Shown: positions 56,963 through 64,000 of the stretch, piece by piece
Layout of the letters: each line of letters opens with the position of its first letter
Numbering within the stretch: position 1 is the stretch's first letter
Origin: Helicobacteraceae bacterium
GTDB taxonomy: Bacteria; Campylobacterota; Campylobacteria; Campylobacterales; SZUA-545
Assembly (NCBI GenBank): GCA_031275395.1
Contig: JAISOU010000042.1
Coordinates: forward strand, 32,037-96,036
Direction: 5' to 3'
DNA: 64,000 nt
Made by a program: the position numbers and the translations under genes
Notes under the pieces: generated by a model
What the model was told of the DNA's origin: nothing
Database searches by the model: none
What the model saw: only the letters and a program-made list of their open reading frames with translations

Positions 56963-58729
56963 ATGCGCAGAAACAAGAAAAAACCGATAAGCGTGGCGAC
57001 GGCTTATCGCAAGATGTATCCGTTTGTAAAGCCTTATTTGTTTAGAGCCGTAGTCGCAATGCTAGCCACGATACCCGTAGGCGCTATGGACGCGGGAATC
57101 GCCTACCTTTTGCGCCCATTTACCGATACCGTGCTTGTGGAAAAGTCGCTTGATACCACGCTAACTTTAATCCCGATCATTATTGTTTTAGTCGGATTAA
57201 CGCAGGGCGCGTTTAACTACTTTTCGACCTATATGAACGCGTGGGTTGGCGCTAAAATTACAAACGATCTGAAAATGAAACTCTACGATAAATTGTTGTC
57301 GTTCGACGCGGTTTTTTACGACAAGAAAAACTCCGGCGATATACAATTTCGCTTTCACAACGACGCCGATTTAGCTTGTAGCGGTTTGATCGGCAACGTA
57401 AAAACGCTTATAACGAGAGTGTTCTCTACGATCGCGTTGTTCGGCGTTATGTTTTATAACTCGTGGCAACTTTCTATCATCGCCATATTTATCGTCGTCG
57501 GCGTTATGTATCCGCTTTCAACGTTAAGAAAACGGATCAACTCGATTATGAGTAAATCAATAGCTTCTATGTCCGCGCTTGTAAAACATTACAACGAAGC
57601 CTTTTTTGGATCGAAGGTGATCGGCGCGTATAATCTTAGAAAACGCCAAAATAAGATATTTAGAGATACGACGAACAATATTTTTCAAATGCGTATGAAA
57701 ATGACTCAACGAACGGGAATACTTACGCCTACGATTCAAACGATCGCTTCCATTGGAATCGCCGCCGTAATTTGGTATGGATCTTATTTGATTATGCAAG
57801 GGACGATTACCTCTGGGGCGTTTGTTTCGTTTCTGGCGTCGCTAATGATGCTTTATACGCCGTTAAAAGGTATGGGAAACACGTATAGCGGAGTGGTTAT
57901 GGCGGTTATGGCGATCGAAAGAGTTTTTGAGATGCTTAGTAGCGAACCGACCATTAAAAATCGCGAAGGCGCCAAAGAGCTTAACGAAGCTATTAAGTCG
58001 ATCGAATATAAAGAGGTTTCGTTTAGTTATGACGGCAAACGAAAAGCGCTCGATAATATCAGCGTAAAGATCGACGCGGGAACGACTGTGGCGCTGGTAG
58101 GAAATAGCGGAGGAGGTAAAACCACTTTTGTTAGTTTATTGGCGCGTTTTTACGATGTAACAAGCGGAAAGATTTTAATTGACGGAGTCGATATTAGAGA
58201 TATAGATTTAACCTCGTTAAGAGATCATATTTCGATCGTCTTTCAGGATAATTATCTATTTGACGGAACGATACGAGAAAACGTTACGTTAGGAAACGAA
58301 GCGAGCGACGAAGAGGTTATGAAAGCGGTTAAAAGCGCGTGTTTAGAGGAGTTTATAGCCGAGCTTAAAGAGGGGCTAAATACAAAAATTGGCGAAAGGG
58401 GCGTTTTGCTCTCAGGCGGGCAAAAACAGCGCGTGGCGATCGCCAGAGCGTTTTTGAAAAACTCTCAGCTTGTCATATTAGACGAAGCGACAAGCGCGCT
58501 TGATAACGAATCGGAAGCCGTCGTTCGACAGGCGATTAGCAATTTAATGAAAAATCGCACGGTGATCGTGATTGCGCACCGTTTATCGACGGTGCAAAAC
58601 GCCGATAAAATTATTGTGGTTAATCGCGGCAAAATCGCCGAGATCGGAACGCATAAGGAGTTATTGGCTCAAGAAAAAAGCGTATATTCCGCTCTGTATC
58701 AATCGCAATTCAAAGAAAAGACGGCTTAA
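56963..58729 (+). CDS. MsbA-like ABC exporter (fused permease-ATPase)
   Basis: A 588-residue half-transporter: six membrane helices, with the ATPase domain starting near residue 350. Walker A VGNSGGGKTT, Q-loop FQDNYLFDGT, signature LLSGGQKQRVAIARA and Walker B LVILDEATSALD are present. It most resembles MsbA, which flips lipid A-core across the inner membrane; a glycolipid or oligosaccharide flippase is equally possible given the neighbouring glycan operon. ATG 56963 has AAGGGG upstream; a TTG at 56942 is unlikely. Confidence 0.88.
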   Translation: MRRNKKKPISVATAYRKMYPFVKPYLFRAVVAMLATIPVGAMDAGIAYLLRPFTDTVLVEKSLDTTLTLIPIIIVLVGLTQGAFNYFSTYMNAWVGAKITNDLKMKLYDKLLSFDAVFYDKKNSGDIQFRFHNDADLACSGLIGNVKTLITRVFSTIALFGVMFYNSWQLSIIAIFIVVGVMYPLSTLRKRINSIMSKSIASMSALVKHYNEAFFGSKVIGAYNLRKRQNKIFRDTTNNIFQMRMKMTQRTGILTPTIQTIASIGIAAVIWYGSYLIMQGTITSGAFVSFLASLMMLYTPLKGMGNTYSGVVMAVMAIERVFEMLSSEPTIKNREGAKELNEAIKSIEYKEVSFSYDGKRKALDNISVKIDAGTTVALVGNSGGGKTTFVSLLARFYDVTSGKILIDGVDIRDIDLTSLRDHISIVFQDNYLFDGTIRENVTLGNEASDEEVMKAVKSACLEEFIAELKEGLNTKIGERGVLLSGGQKQRVAIARAFLKNSQLVILDEATSALDNESEAVVRQAISNLMKNRTVIVIAHRLSTVQNADKIIVVNRGKIAEIGTHKELLAQEKSVYSALYQSQFKEKTA

Positions 58730-58853
58730 AGGCGCGGCGACGCTTGCCTTCGGTAGATACGCAAGGATACAATCAAGCGATCGTCGTTTGCCAAACGATC
58801 AAAGAGCACTACTCGACGGCTCAAGGCTTTTGCTATGGTAGTTTATTACGTTC

Positions 58854-59692
58854 ATTTCAGCACTCGCTCCCCGCAAAGGGCGCGACGGTTTGATGAAAAT
58901 ATGTTGTTCAACTCCGTAGAGTTTCAATCCACGCGCCCCGCGAAGGGCGCGACGTTTTTTCCTCCGCTTTCTCATACCATTCCAAGTGTTTCAATCCACG
59001 CGCCCCGCGAAGGGCGCGACCACATAACGCGACAAAAAAACTAATCGCCGCGCTAGTTTCAATCCACGCGCCCCGCGAAGGGCGCGACATATAGTTGCCC
59101 TCGCCCGCCGCAACCTTAATTAGTTTCAATCCACGCGCCCCGCGAAGGGCGCGACACATTAAGGCGCGAGACGCCGCGAAATACGAATTTGTTTCAATCC
59201 ACGCGCCCCGCGAAGGGCGCGACCTATATAGTCATAACGCGGATTTAATTTTTTGGATGTTTCAATCCACGCGCCCCGCGAAGGGCGCGACTTGTAGATT
59301 TAATTCCGTCCAAACTCGCTCCGTCGTTTCAATCCACGCGCCCCGCGAAGGGCGCGACTATCAAGCACGTATAATCATTATTTTTATCTCTGGTTTCAAT
59401 CCACGCGCCCCGCGAAGGGCGCGACGCTAGGCTCTTGACGATCTCTCTACCTAGCGGCGAGTTTCAATCCACGCGCCCCGCGAAGGGCGCGACGGATTTG
59501 GCGAGAATATGTTATTCAACTCTCTTGTTTCAATCCACGCGCCCCGCGAAGGGCGCGACAGCCGCGCATAATATGCTTAAGAGCTTATGGGCGTTTCAAT
59601 CCACGCGCCCCAATGGCGCGACCATTTTACCACTGCTTAATCCCCCCCCCGTTACCTCTGTTTCAATCCGCGTGTCCGCGAGGGACGGTTTC
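58854..59692 (-). CRISPR. CRISPR array 1, type I-C-like repeats
   Basis: Thirteen repeat units of 33 bases (GTTTCAATCC...GGGCGCGAC on the + strand) alternate with spacers of 33-37 bases. Ten are identical (58921 to 59559). The low-coordinate unit (58854-58886) has 7 mismatches. At the high end, one unit (59593-59622) has lost 3 bases and the last (59660-59692) is strongly diverged. Read on the - strand the repeat ends GTGGATTGAAAC with a GC-rich hairpin, typical of type I-C, so transcription should run toward lower coordinates. Degenerate units at both ends suggest an old array without an active leader. Confidence 0.95.
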
Positions 59693-59932
59693 ACCAAAAG
59701 AGCCTCCGTCTCCCTTGCCTTTTACTCTTTTAGCGCCAAAGTTATGGATTCCCTGCAAAATCGTAGATTTTGTAAGGTATAGTTCCTTTCGTCTATCTCT
59801 GTCTCGCCGATCGTGAAATAGGATTCTTTCTCGGCTAAAATAGCTATCCTAGCGCGAATCTTTGATAGGATCTCGTGTTGATCGTATTACGATTTGAGAT
59901 TATAGTTTCTAAACGCCAATCAAAATAAACGT

Positions 59933-60550
59933 TTATTCATTTTGGATTGCTTTTGCGGTTAACAGAAATTCCTTAATCAGAGCGCGATCTTTAATGCCTT
60001 TATTTTTTTCAACGCCGCTACTAACGTCTATGCCGTAAAATCCAAGCGGAGCGATTTTGTCTAATAAACCTAGGTTTAAGCCGCCCGCTAAGATTATTTT
60101 ATCTCTTTCTGAACGATCAATTTTGTCGTAATCTTTAAACCATTCAATCGGCAAACATTTGCCCTCTCCGCCATAACTTTTGGTAAAGGCGTCTATTAAA
60201 CGATATTCGCCTAAAAATAGCGTTAGATCTTCGCGTTTTTTTGCTCTAACCACCTTCAAAAACGGCGTTTTAAGCCGATTGAAAAACCGATCGTCCGTTT
60301 CTGTATGAATCTGCGCCAGATCTAGCTTTGCGTAAGTGCAAATACAATCGATCTCTTCCGTCGTTTGCTCTACAAATAATCCGACTTTTTTAACAAACGG
60401 CGGTAGTTTTTCGGCGATTATTCGCGCCGTTTCTTGCGAAACTAAACGCGGCGATTTGCCGTAAAAAACGAAACCGATCGCGTCCGCGCCAAATTCGCAT
60501 GCGCATAACGCGTCGTCTAAGTTTGTAATCCCGCAGATTTTTACCTTCAT
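59933..60550 (-). CDS. trpF: Phosphoribosylanthranilate isomerase
   Basis: TrpF catalyses the third step of tryptophan synthesis. KVKICGITNLDDALCACEFG, GADAIGFVFYGKSPR, VGLFVEQ, ILAGGLN and GIDVSSGVEKNKGIKD are diagnostic. Length is 205 aa. Its ATG overlaps the rpe stop by four bases. No other trp gene is in the window. It lies between CRISPR array 1 and the mini-array. Confidence 0.93.
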   Translation of the reverse strand: MKVKICGITNLDDALCACEFGADAIGFVFYGKSPRLVSQETARIIAEKLPPFVKKVGLFVEQTTEEIDCICTYAKLDLAQIHTETDDRFFNRLKTPFLKVVRAKKREDLTLFLGEYRLIDAFTKSYGGEGKCLPIEWFKDYDKIDRSERDKIILAGGLNLGLLDKIAPLGFYGIDVSSGVEKNKGIKDRALIKEFLLTAKAIQNE

Positions 60551-61185
60551 TTGAGAGATAAAATCGCCTGTTTTTTATTTGCCGCGCCAAAGATATAAGC
60601 GCCCGCTACCACAATATCTACTCCCGCCTCTTTTAGTGCCGATATATTTTGATTATTTACGCCGCCGTCTAATTCGATTAAACACGCGGGATTTCTTTTT
60701 TCGATCAGCGTTTTTAATCGGCGCGTTTTTTCCAAAACCGAAGGAATAAATTTCTGCCCGCCAAATCCCGGATTAACGCTCATCAACAAAACCATATCAA
60801 GATCGCCTAAAAGATATTCGATTTCGCTCTCGGAAGTATGAGGATTTAGCGCGATCGCGGGGCGAATACCTAGATCGCGAAGGCGCGTTAAAAGACGGTG
60901 CGGGTGTTTTTCTTCTTCAATATGAAAACTTATAAACTCGGGCTTTAGCGGTGCGAAAAGTTCGACGAAAAACGGATTATTTTGCGTCATTAAATGAATG
61001 TCCAACGGCTTGTTAGACGCCTTTTTTGCCGCTTCGACGACGACGGGTCCTATTGTCAGATTTGGCACAAAATGCCCGTCCATCACGTCAATATGCACGT
61101 AGTCTGCGCCGGCGGCGCACACGCTTTGAACTTCGTCGGTAAGATAGCCAAAATCAGCCGATAAAATGCTTGGAGCGACCAACAT
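60547..61185 (-). CDS. rpe: Ribulose-phosphate 3-epimerase
   Basis: Rpe interconverts ribulose 5-phosphate and xylulose 5-phosphate. VAPSILSADFGYL, VHIDVMDGHFVPNLTIGP, MSVNPGFGGQKFIP and ELDGGVN are present. I start at ATG 61185, giving 212 aa, the family length. The open frame extends upstream to 61377, but that part is a translated CRISPR repeat (SRPSRGAWIET) and is not protein. It is coupled to trpF. Confidence 0.95.
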   Translation of the reverse strand: MLVAPSILSADFGYLTDEVQSVCAAGADYVHIDVMDGHFVPNLTIGPVVVEAAKKASNKPLDIHLMTQNNPFFVELFAPLKPEFISFHIEEEKHPHRLLTRLRDLGIRPAIALNPHTSESEIEYLLGDLDMVLLMSVNPGFGGQKFIPSVLEKTRRLKTLIEKRNPACLIELDGGVNNQNISALKEAGVDIVVAGAYIFGAANKKQAILSLK

Positions 61186-61330
61186 CAATAACCTTTTTTT
61201 GAAAAGCGAATTATGCCAAACTACACTTTTAAGCGCAAACTTGTTGGAGCGCTTGCCGAGAGCGAACGCAGTAGTCGCGTCCGTAAAGGACGCGCCCGTC
61301 GCGTTTCTCTTCCGCGTCGAATTCGACGGC

Positions 61331-61432
61331 GTTTCAATCCACGCGCCCCGCGAAGGGCGCGACAGAACCGTTTTCAATGCTTTATGCCTAAAAGCCCCGT
61401 TTCAATCCTTGTGGCGCGAGGGATTTTGGAAC
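61331..61432 (-). CRISPR. CRISPR mini-array between rpe and kch
   Basis: One perfect 33-base repeat (61331-61363), a 35-base spacer (61364-61398) and one diverged repeat (61399-61432, starts GTTTCAATCC) match the units of arrays 1 and 2. A palindromic segment at 61275-61294 may be a third, badly decayed unit on the low side. This is a remnant inside otherwise conserved gene order. Confidence 0.85.
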
Positions 61433-61664
61433 CTTACTTTTCGATTGAAAATGTCGCGTTTGAATCGACAACCACGTCCCAATGTACCCATCTTATTGTA
61501 TTAAACTCGACCCTTTTGTAGCGCGACGAAATCCCTTAAAATGAGTTTCATGTTTTTTTATAATAAAAAATAAGCTAAGGCGAGCGGATTTTGCTTGTCG
61601 CTTTAACGCTTTCCATTTCATTTTGGTTTTGCGTTGCAATAGAAAACCTAACCTCGTACTCCGT

Positions 61665-62786
61665 CTAAATATATCTCAACTCTTCAGGCTTATCTTTTTT
61701 GCGAATTAACTTCTTGAAAACGCCTATTCCTTCGCTTGTGCCGATCACAATCATTCTCGAATCGATCGTCACTTGCGTATTACCGTCTGGCATAGGTAAA
61801 AACTTGCCGTCTTTTTCTTTGATCCCCACAATGCTTGCGCGAGTAATTTCGCGCAGATGAGTTTCTTTTAGTCGTTTAAAAATAATCCAACTTTGGCGCG
61901 GAACTTCAACCTCTTCCATATCTAACGGCGTATCGCGGCGGTATAGAAAACTTTCAAGCATGTTTTCCATTTCTGGGCGAAGCGCGATCGTGCCTAGTCT
62001 TTGCGCCATCAAACGCGTAGGACTAACCACGTTGTCCGCGCCGAGCTTTTTTAATTTTTCCGCGTCGTTTTGATTTTCGCAACTCGCTAAAATTCTAAAT
62101 GCTTTTCGCCCAAGCTCGCGCTCGTAAAGACGCAAAGTGCTAATCATTGCTATATTGTCCGAAATGTTTTTTGAAAGACAGATCGCTCCTTTAGCGCTAG
62201 ATAGGTGCGATTTTAAGATCGCGCTATCAAGATGAGGCGCTTCGTTGATATAATACGGATACTTATTTAACTCCGCTTCCTCCTTAAAATTTTCGCCGCT
62301 ATCTACTACGACAAAAGGCACGTGCGCGGCGCGAAATTGTCTGCCCAATTCCGCCGCGTATTCGTTATGAAAAAAGATCACAAAGTGATTTTTAAGTCTT
62401 GCAACTTTATATAACATCGATCGCTCCTTAAATAGCGAGATTAACTTGCCGCGTCCTAGCACTTCGTTCATCGTTCCGATCGAGAAAGTAAACACCGTAA
62501 AACCAAGTACAATCAAAAGCAAAGTAAATATGCGTCCGGGCTTAGAAATTGGCGCTAATTCTCCAAAGCCGACCGTTGTAAATGTCGTACCAGATTGATA
62601 TAGCGCGTCTATCATCGACATATTATCGATAGTTAAATAGCCTAACGTGCCGAACATCGATACGACAATGATCATAATAATAGGAATGCGAAACGGGCGA
62701 AGATGTTTATATATTTCGCCGTCAATATCCGCCTCTGGACGAGGCGTACTTTGCCAATGAAGAAACTTTTTCAATCGACTAAGCAT
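61665..62786 (-). CDS. Kch-type potassium channel with RCK domain
   Basis: Two membrane helices flank the selectivity filter TTVGFGELAP (about residues 71-80), followed by a TrkA-N/RCK Rossmann domain (NHFVIFFHNEYAAELGRQF...) and a TrkA-C domain (IVGIKEKDGKFLPMPDGNTQ). The nucleotide-binding GxGxxG is replaced by FHNEYA, so ligand binding may differ from NAD-type RCK domains. Length is 373 aa. A homologous channel gene is adjacent to rpmB in Helicobacter pylori, supporting orthology. Confidence 0.88.
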   Translation of the reverse strand: MLSRLKKFLHWQSTPRPEADIDGEIYKHLRPFRIPIIMIIVVSMFGTLGYLTIDNMSMIDALYQSGTTFTTVGFGELAPISKPGRIFTLLLIVLGFTVFTFSIGTMNEVLGRGKLISLFKERSMLYKVARLKNHFVIFFHNEYAAELGRQFRAAHVPFVVVDSGENFKEEAELNKYPYYINEAPHLDSAILKSHLSSAKGAICLSKNISDNIAMISTLRLYERELGRKAFRILASCENQNDAEKLKKLGADNVVSPTRLMAQRLGTIALRPEMENMLESFLYRRDTPLDMEEVEVPRQSWIIFKRLKETHLREITRASIVGIKEKDGKFLPMPDGNTQVTIDSRMIVIGTSEGIGVFKKLIRKKDKPEELRYI

Positions 62787-62880
62787 TAAGATCGCTTTCT
62801 TTTGTTAAAAACGGACAGAAACGCGTTAGCCGTAAAATCGATCTACTCCCCAAAACGCAAAAACTTTTTGAGGGCAAAGA

Positions 62881-63072
62881 CTATTTGGACGTTTTGCGAA
62901 GCGTCCGAAGCGTAGATGCGGCAATCTTTATTTTGTGCGTCGAACCGTCTTCAAGCGTGATGCGAAAGACGCGTAAATTGACGTTAAAAACCCGCTTTTT
63001 TTTGTTGTTCGCATGGCTAACCCTGTAACCGACCTGACGGCTTTTGCCCGTAACGGCGCATTTTCTTGACAT
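62881..63072 (-). CDS. rpmB: Ribosomal protein bL28
   Basis: A 63-residue large-subunit protein: [20 protein letters not shown], then [14 protein letters not shown] and [23 protein letters not shown] precedes ATG 63072. It is upstream of the channel gene and 55 bases from the end of CRISPR array 2, which abuts its promoter region. Confidence 0.95.
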   Translation of the reverse strand: MSRKCAVTGKSRQVGYRVSHANNKKKRVFNVNLRVFRITLEDGSTHKIKIAASTLRTLRKTSK

Positions 63073-63126
63073 GTTTTCCCCTTAAAATTGCGTGCGCGAA
63101 TTATAGCTAAAGACGCTTTAAGATCT

Positions 63127-64000
63127 GAATTCCAATCTACGTAAAGCGCGCGACACAAAAAAAGGAGCGAAAAATGGATATTAAAAGTGTTTCAATCCAC
63201 GCGCCCCGCGAAGGGCGCGACTTGCGGTAGCAAAGGCGGCGTCGTTCTATCAACCGTTTCAATCCACGCGCCCCGCGAAGGGCGCGACTTACAAGCCGCG
63301 CTTCCTCGTCGCTTAATTTGTCGGTTTCAATCCACGCGCCCCGCGAAGGGCGCGACCTATCGAGATCGCCTAGCGCATTCCCCGCGCGATCGTTTCAATC
63401 CACGCGCCCCGCGAAGGGCGCGACTCGACCGAGCGTTACGCAAAAATCGCGGAGGCTATGTTTCAATCCACGCGCCCCGCGAAGGGCGCGACTTGTCCAA
63501 TCCTTATGCGGCGCTTAACGCGATCGACGTTTCAATCCACGCGCCCCGCGAAGGGCGCGACCTCTGTTACAAATGGTAATAATTCGCAAAAATTTGTTTC
63601 AATCCACGCGCCCCGCGAAGGGCGCGACTTTTGCGCATTTTATTTTCTAATTCGCCGCGTATGGTTTCAATCCACGCGCCCCGCGAAGGGCGCGACTCAA
63701 CGCCCGCGCGGGTTTAATAAGGGAGGGTTAGTTTCAATCCACGCGCCCCGCGAAGGGCGCGACTTACGCAACAGATCGCCTACGCAAAAGGTAGGCACGT
63801 TTCAATCCACGCGCCCCGCGAAGGGCGCGACAAACCCAGCGGCGCGGCGATTAACCTTACACAGCGTTTCAATCCACGCGCCCCGCGAAGGGCGCGACAC
63901 AAGCGCCATTTAATATAGAGAAATCCGTCGACGTTTCAATCCACGCGCCCCGCGAAGGGCGCGACCAATTACATATAGCAAATATTTACAAAGGACGAGA
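63127..64000 (-). CRISPR. CRISPR array 2, continues past the window
   Basis: Twelve perfect repeats start at 63189, 63256, 63324, 63392, 63460, 63529, 63596, 63664, 63731, 63799, 63866 and 63933, with spacers of 34-36 bases. They are identical to those of array 1. A diverged, shortened unit ends at 63154, followed by a 34-base spacer, marking the leader-distal end. The last visible spacer begins at 63966. The leader and any cas genes should be beyond base 64000 on the high side. Confidence 0.96.

Noticed and set aside
58835..59782. ORFs across CRISPR array 1 with repeated FQSTRPAKGAT or SIHAPREGRD
   Set aside because: They are periodic translations of the 33-base repeat in different frames and have no gene signals.
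61213..61330. Basic ORF MPNYTFKRKLVGALAESERS on the + strand next to the mini-array
   Set aside because: It has no good ribosome binding site, runs into the CRISPR repeat, and matches nothing I know. It is more likely a decayed repeat region.
61186..61377. N-terminal extension of rpe by 64 codons
   Set aside because: The extension is the translation of a CRISPR repeat and spacer (SRPSRGAWIET is the well-known spurious product of such repeats). The family N-terminus starts at ATG 61185.
63187..63913. ORFs across CRISPR array 2
   Set aside because: Same repeat-derived artefact as in array 1.

Overview
The window looks like a chromosomal segment of an uncultured Campylobacterota (Epsilonproteobacteria) with fairly high GC for that phylum. 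The gene order supports this placement: eno / FtsB-like / AMIN protein / aroK in a row, a Kch-type channel next to rpmB, divergent tyrA and bamA, a pseB gene, and homopolymeric C/G tracts of the phase-variation type. The placement is inferred from gene content; no 16S or other marker is present.

Layout. 1-7.7 kb (- strand): an unrecognised gene pair, the ATP sulfurylase genes cysD-cysN, and surface-sugar genes (a nucleotide-sugar dehydrogenase and a membrane acyltransferase whose reading frame is split by a G14 tract), then lpxB. 7.8-12 kb: an M48 protease with two UPF0145 genes, a MESH1-like hydrolase with an in-frame UAG, surE, rpmA and rplU. 11.8-13.6 kb: a DarT1/NADAR toxin-antitoxin pair. 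14-19.2 kb: a frameshifted TetR regulator, pseB, an alpha/beta hydrolase, aroK, an AMIN protein, an FtsB-like protein and eno. 19.4-31.6 kb (+ strand): a 12-kb cluster that opens with a good sigma70 promoter and carries an SsuD-like monooxygenase, three tandem SsuA-like binding proteins, an SsuC/SsuB transporter, three unrecognised proteins, a PNPOx-fold protein, two paralogous radical-SAM proteins with an unusual cysteine spacing, and an amidohydrolase-like protein lacking its usual metal ligands. This is the best candidate for an undescribed system. 31.6-36.4 kb: a MacAB/TolC-type exporter and a DUF4405-like membrane protein. 36.5-43.4 kb: a GmrSD-like DUF262/DUF1524 protein, tyrA, bamA, a C16-tract ORF and hipBA. 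43.5-58.7 kb: kdsB, a CMP-sugar-type operon, a glycosyltransferase operon with UDP-xylose and UDP-Galf precursor genes, and a divergent MsbA-like ABC exporter behind an 11-copy octamer repeat. 58.8-64 kb: two CRISPR arrays and a mini-array with type I-C-like repeats, interleaved with trpF, rpe, kch and rpmB. No cas genes are in the window.

Themes. Surface glycan synthesis dominates, with contingency loci near it. Mobile-DNA defence appears four times: CRISPR, DarT1/NADAR, DUF262/DUF1524 and HipBA. Several genes have an intact body but an aberrant signal: good Shine-Dalgarno sequences followed by ATA or ACG instead of ATG, an in-frame UAG, and single frameshifts. These could be real near-cognate starts and phase variation, ongoing gene decay, or assembly error; the sequence alone does not decide. 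The palindrome GCGATCGC recurs throughout, much like HIP1 in cyanobacteria.
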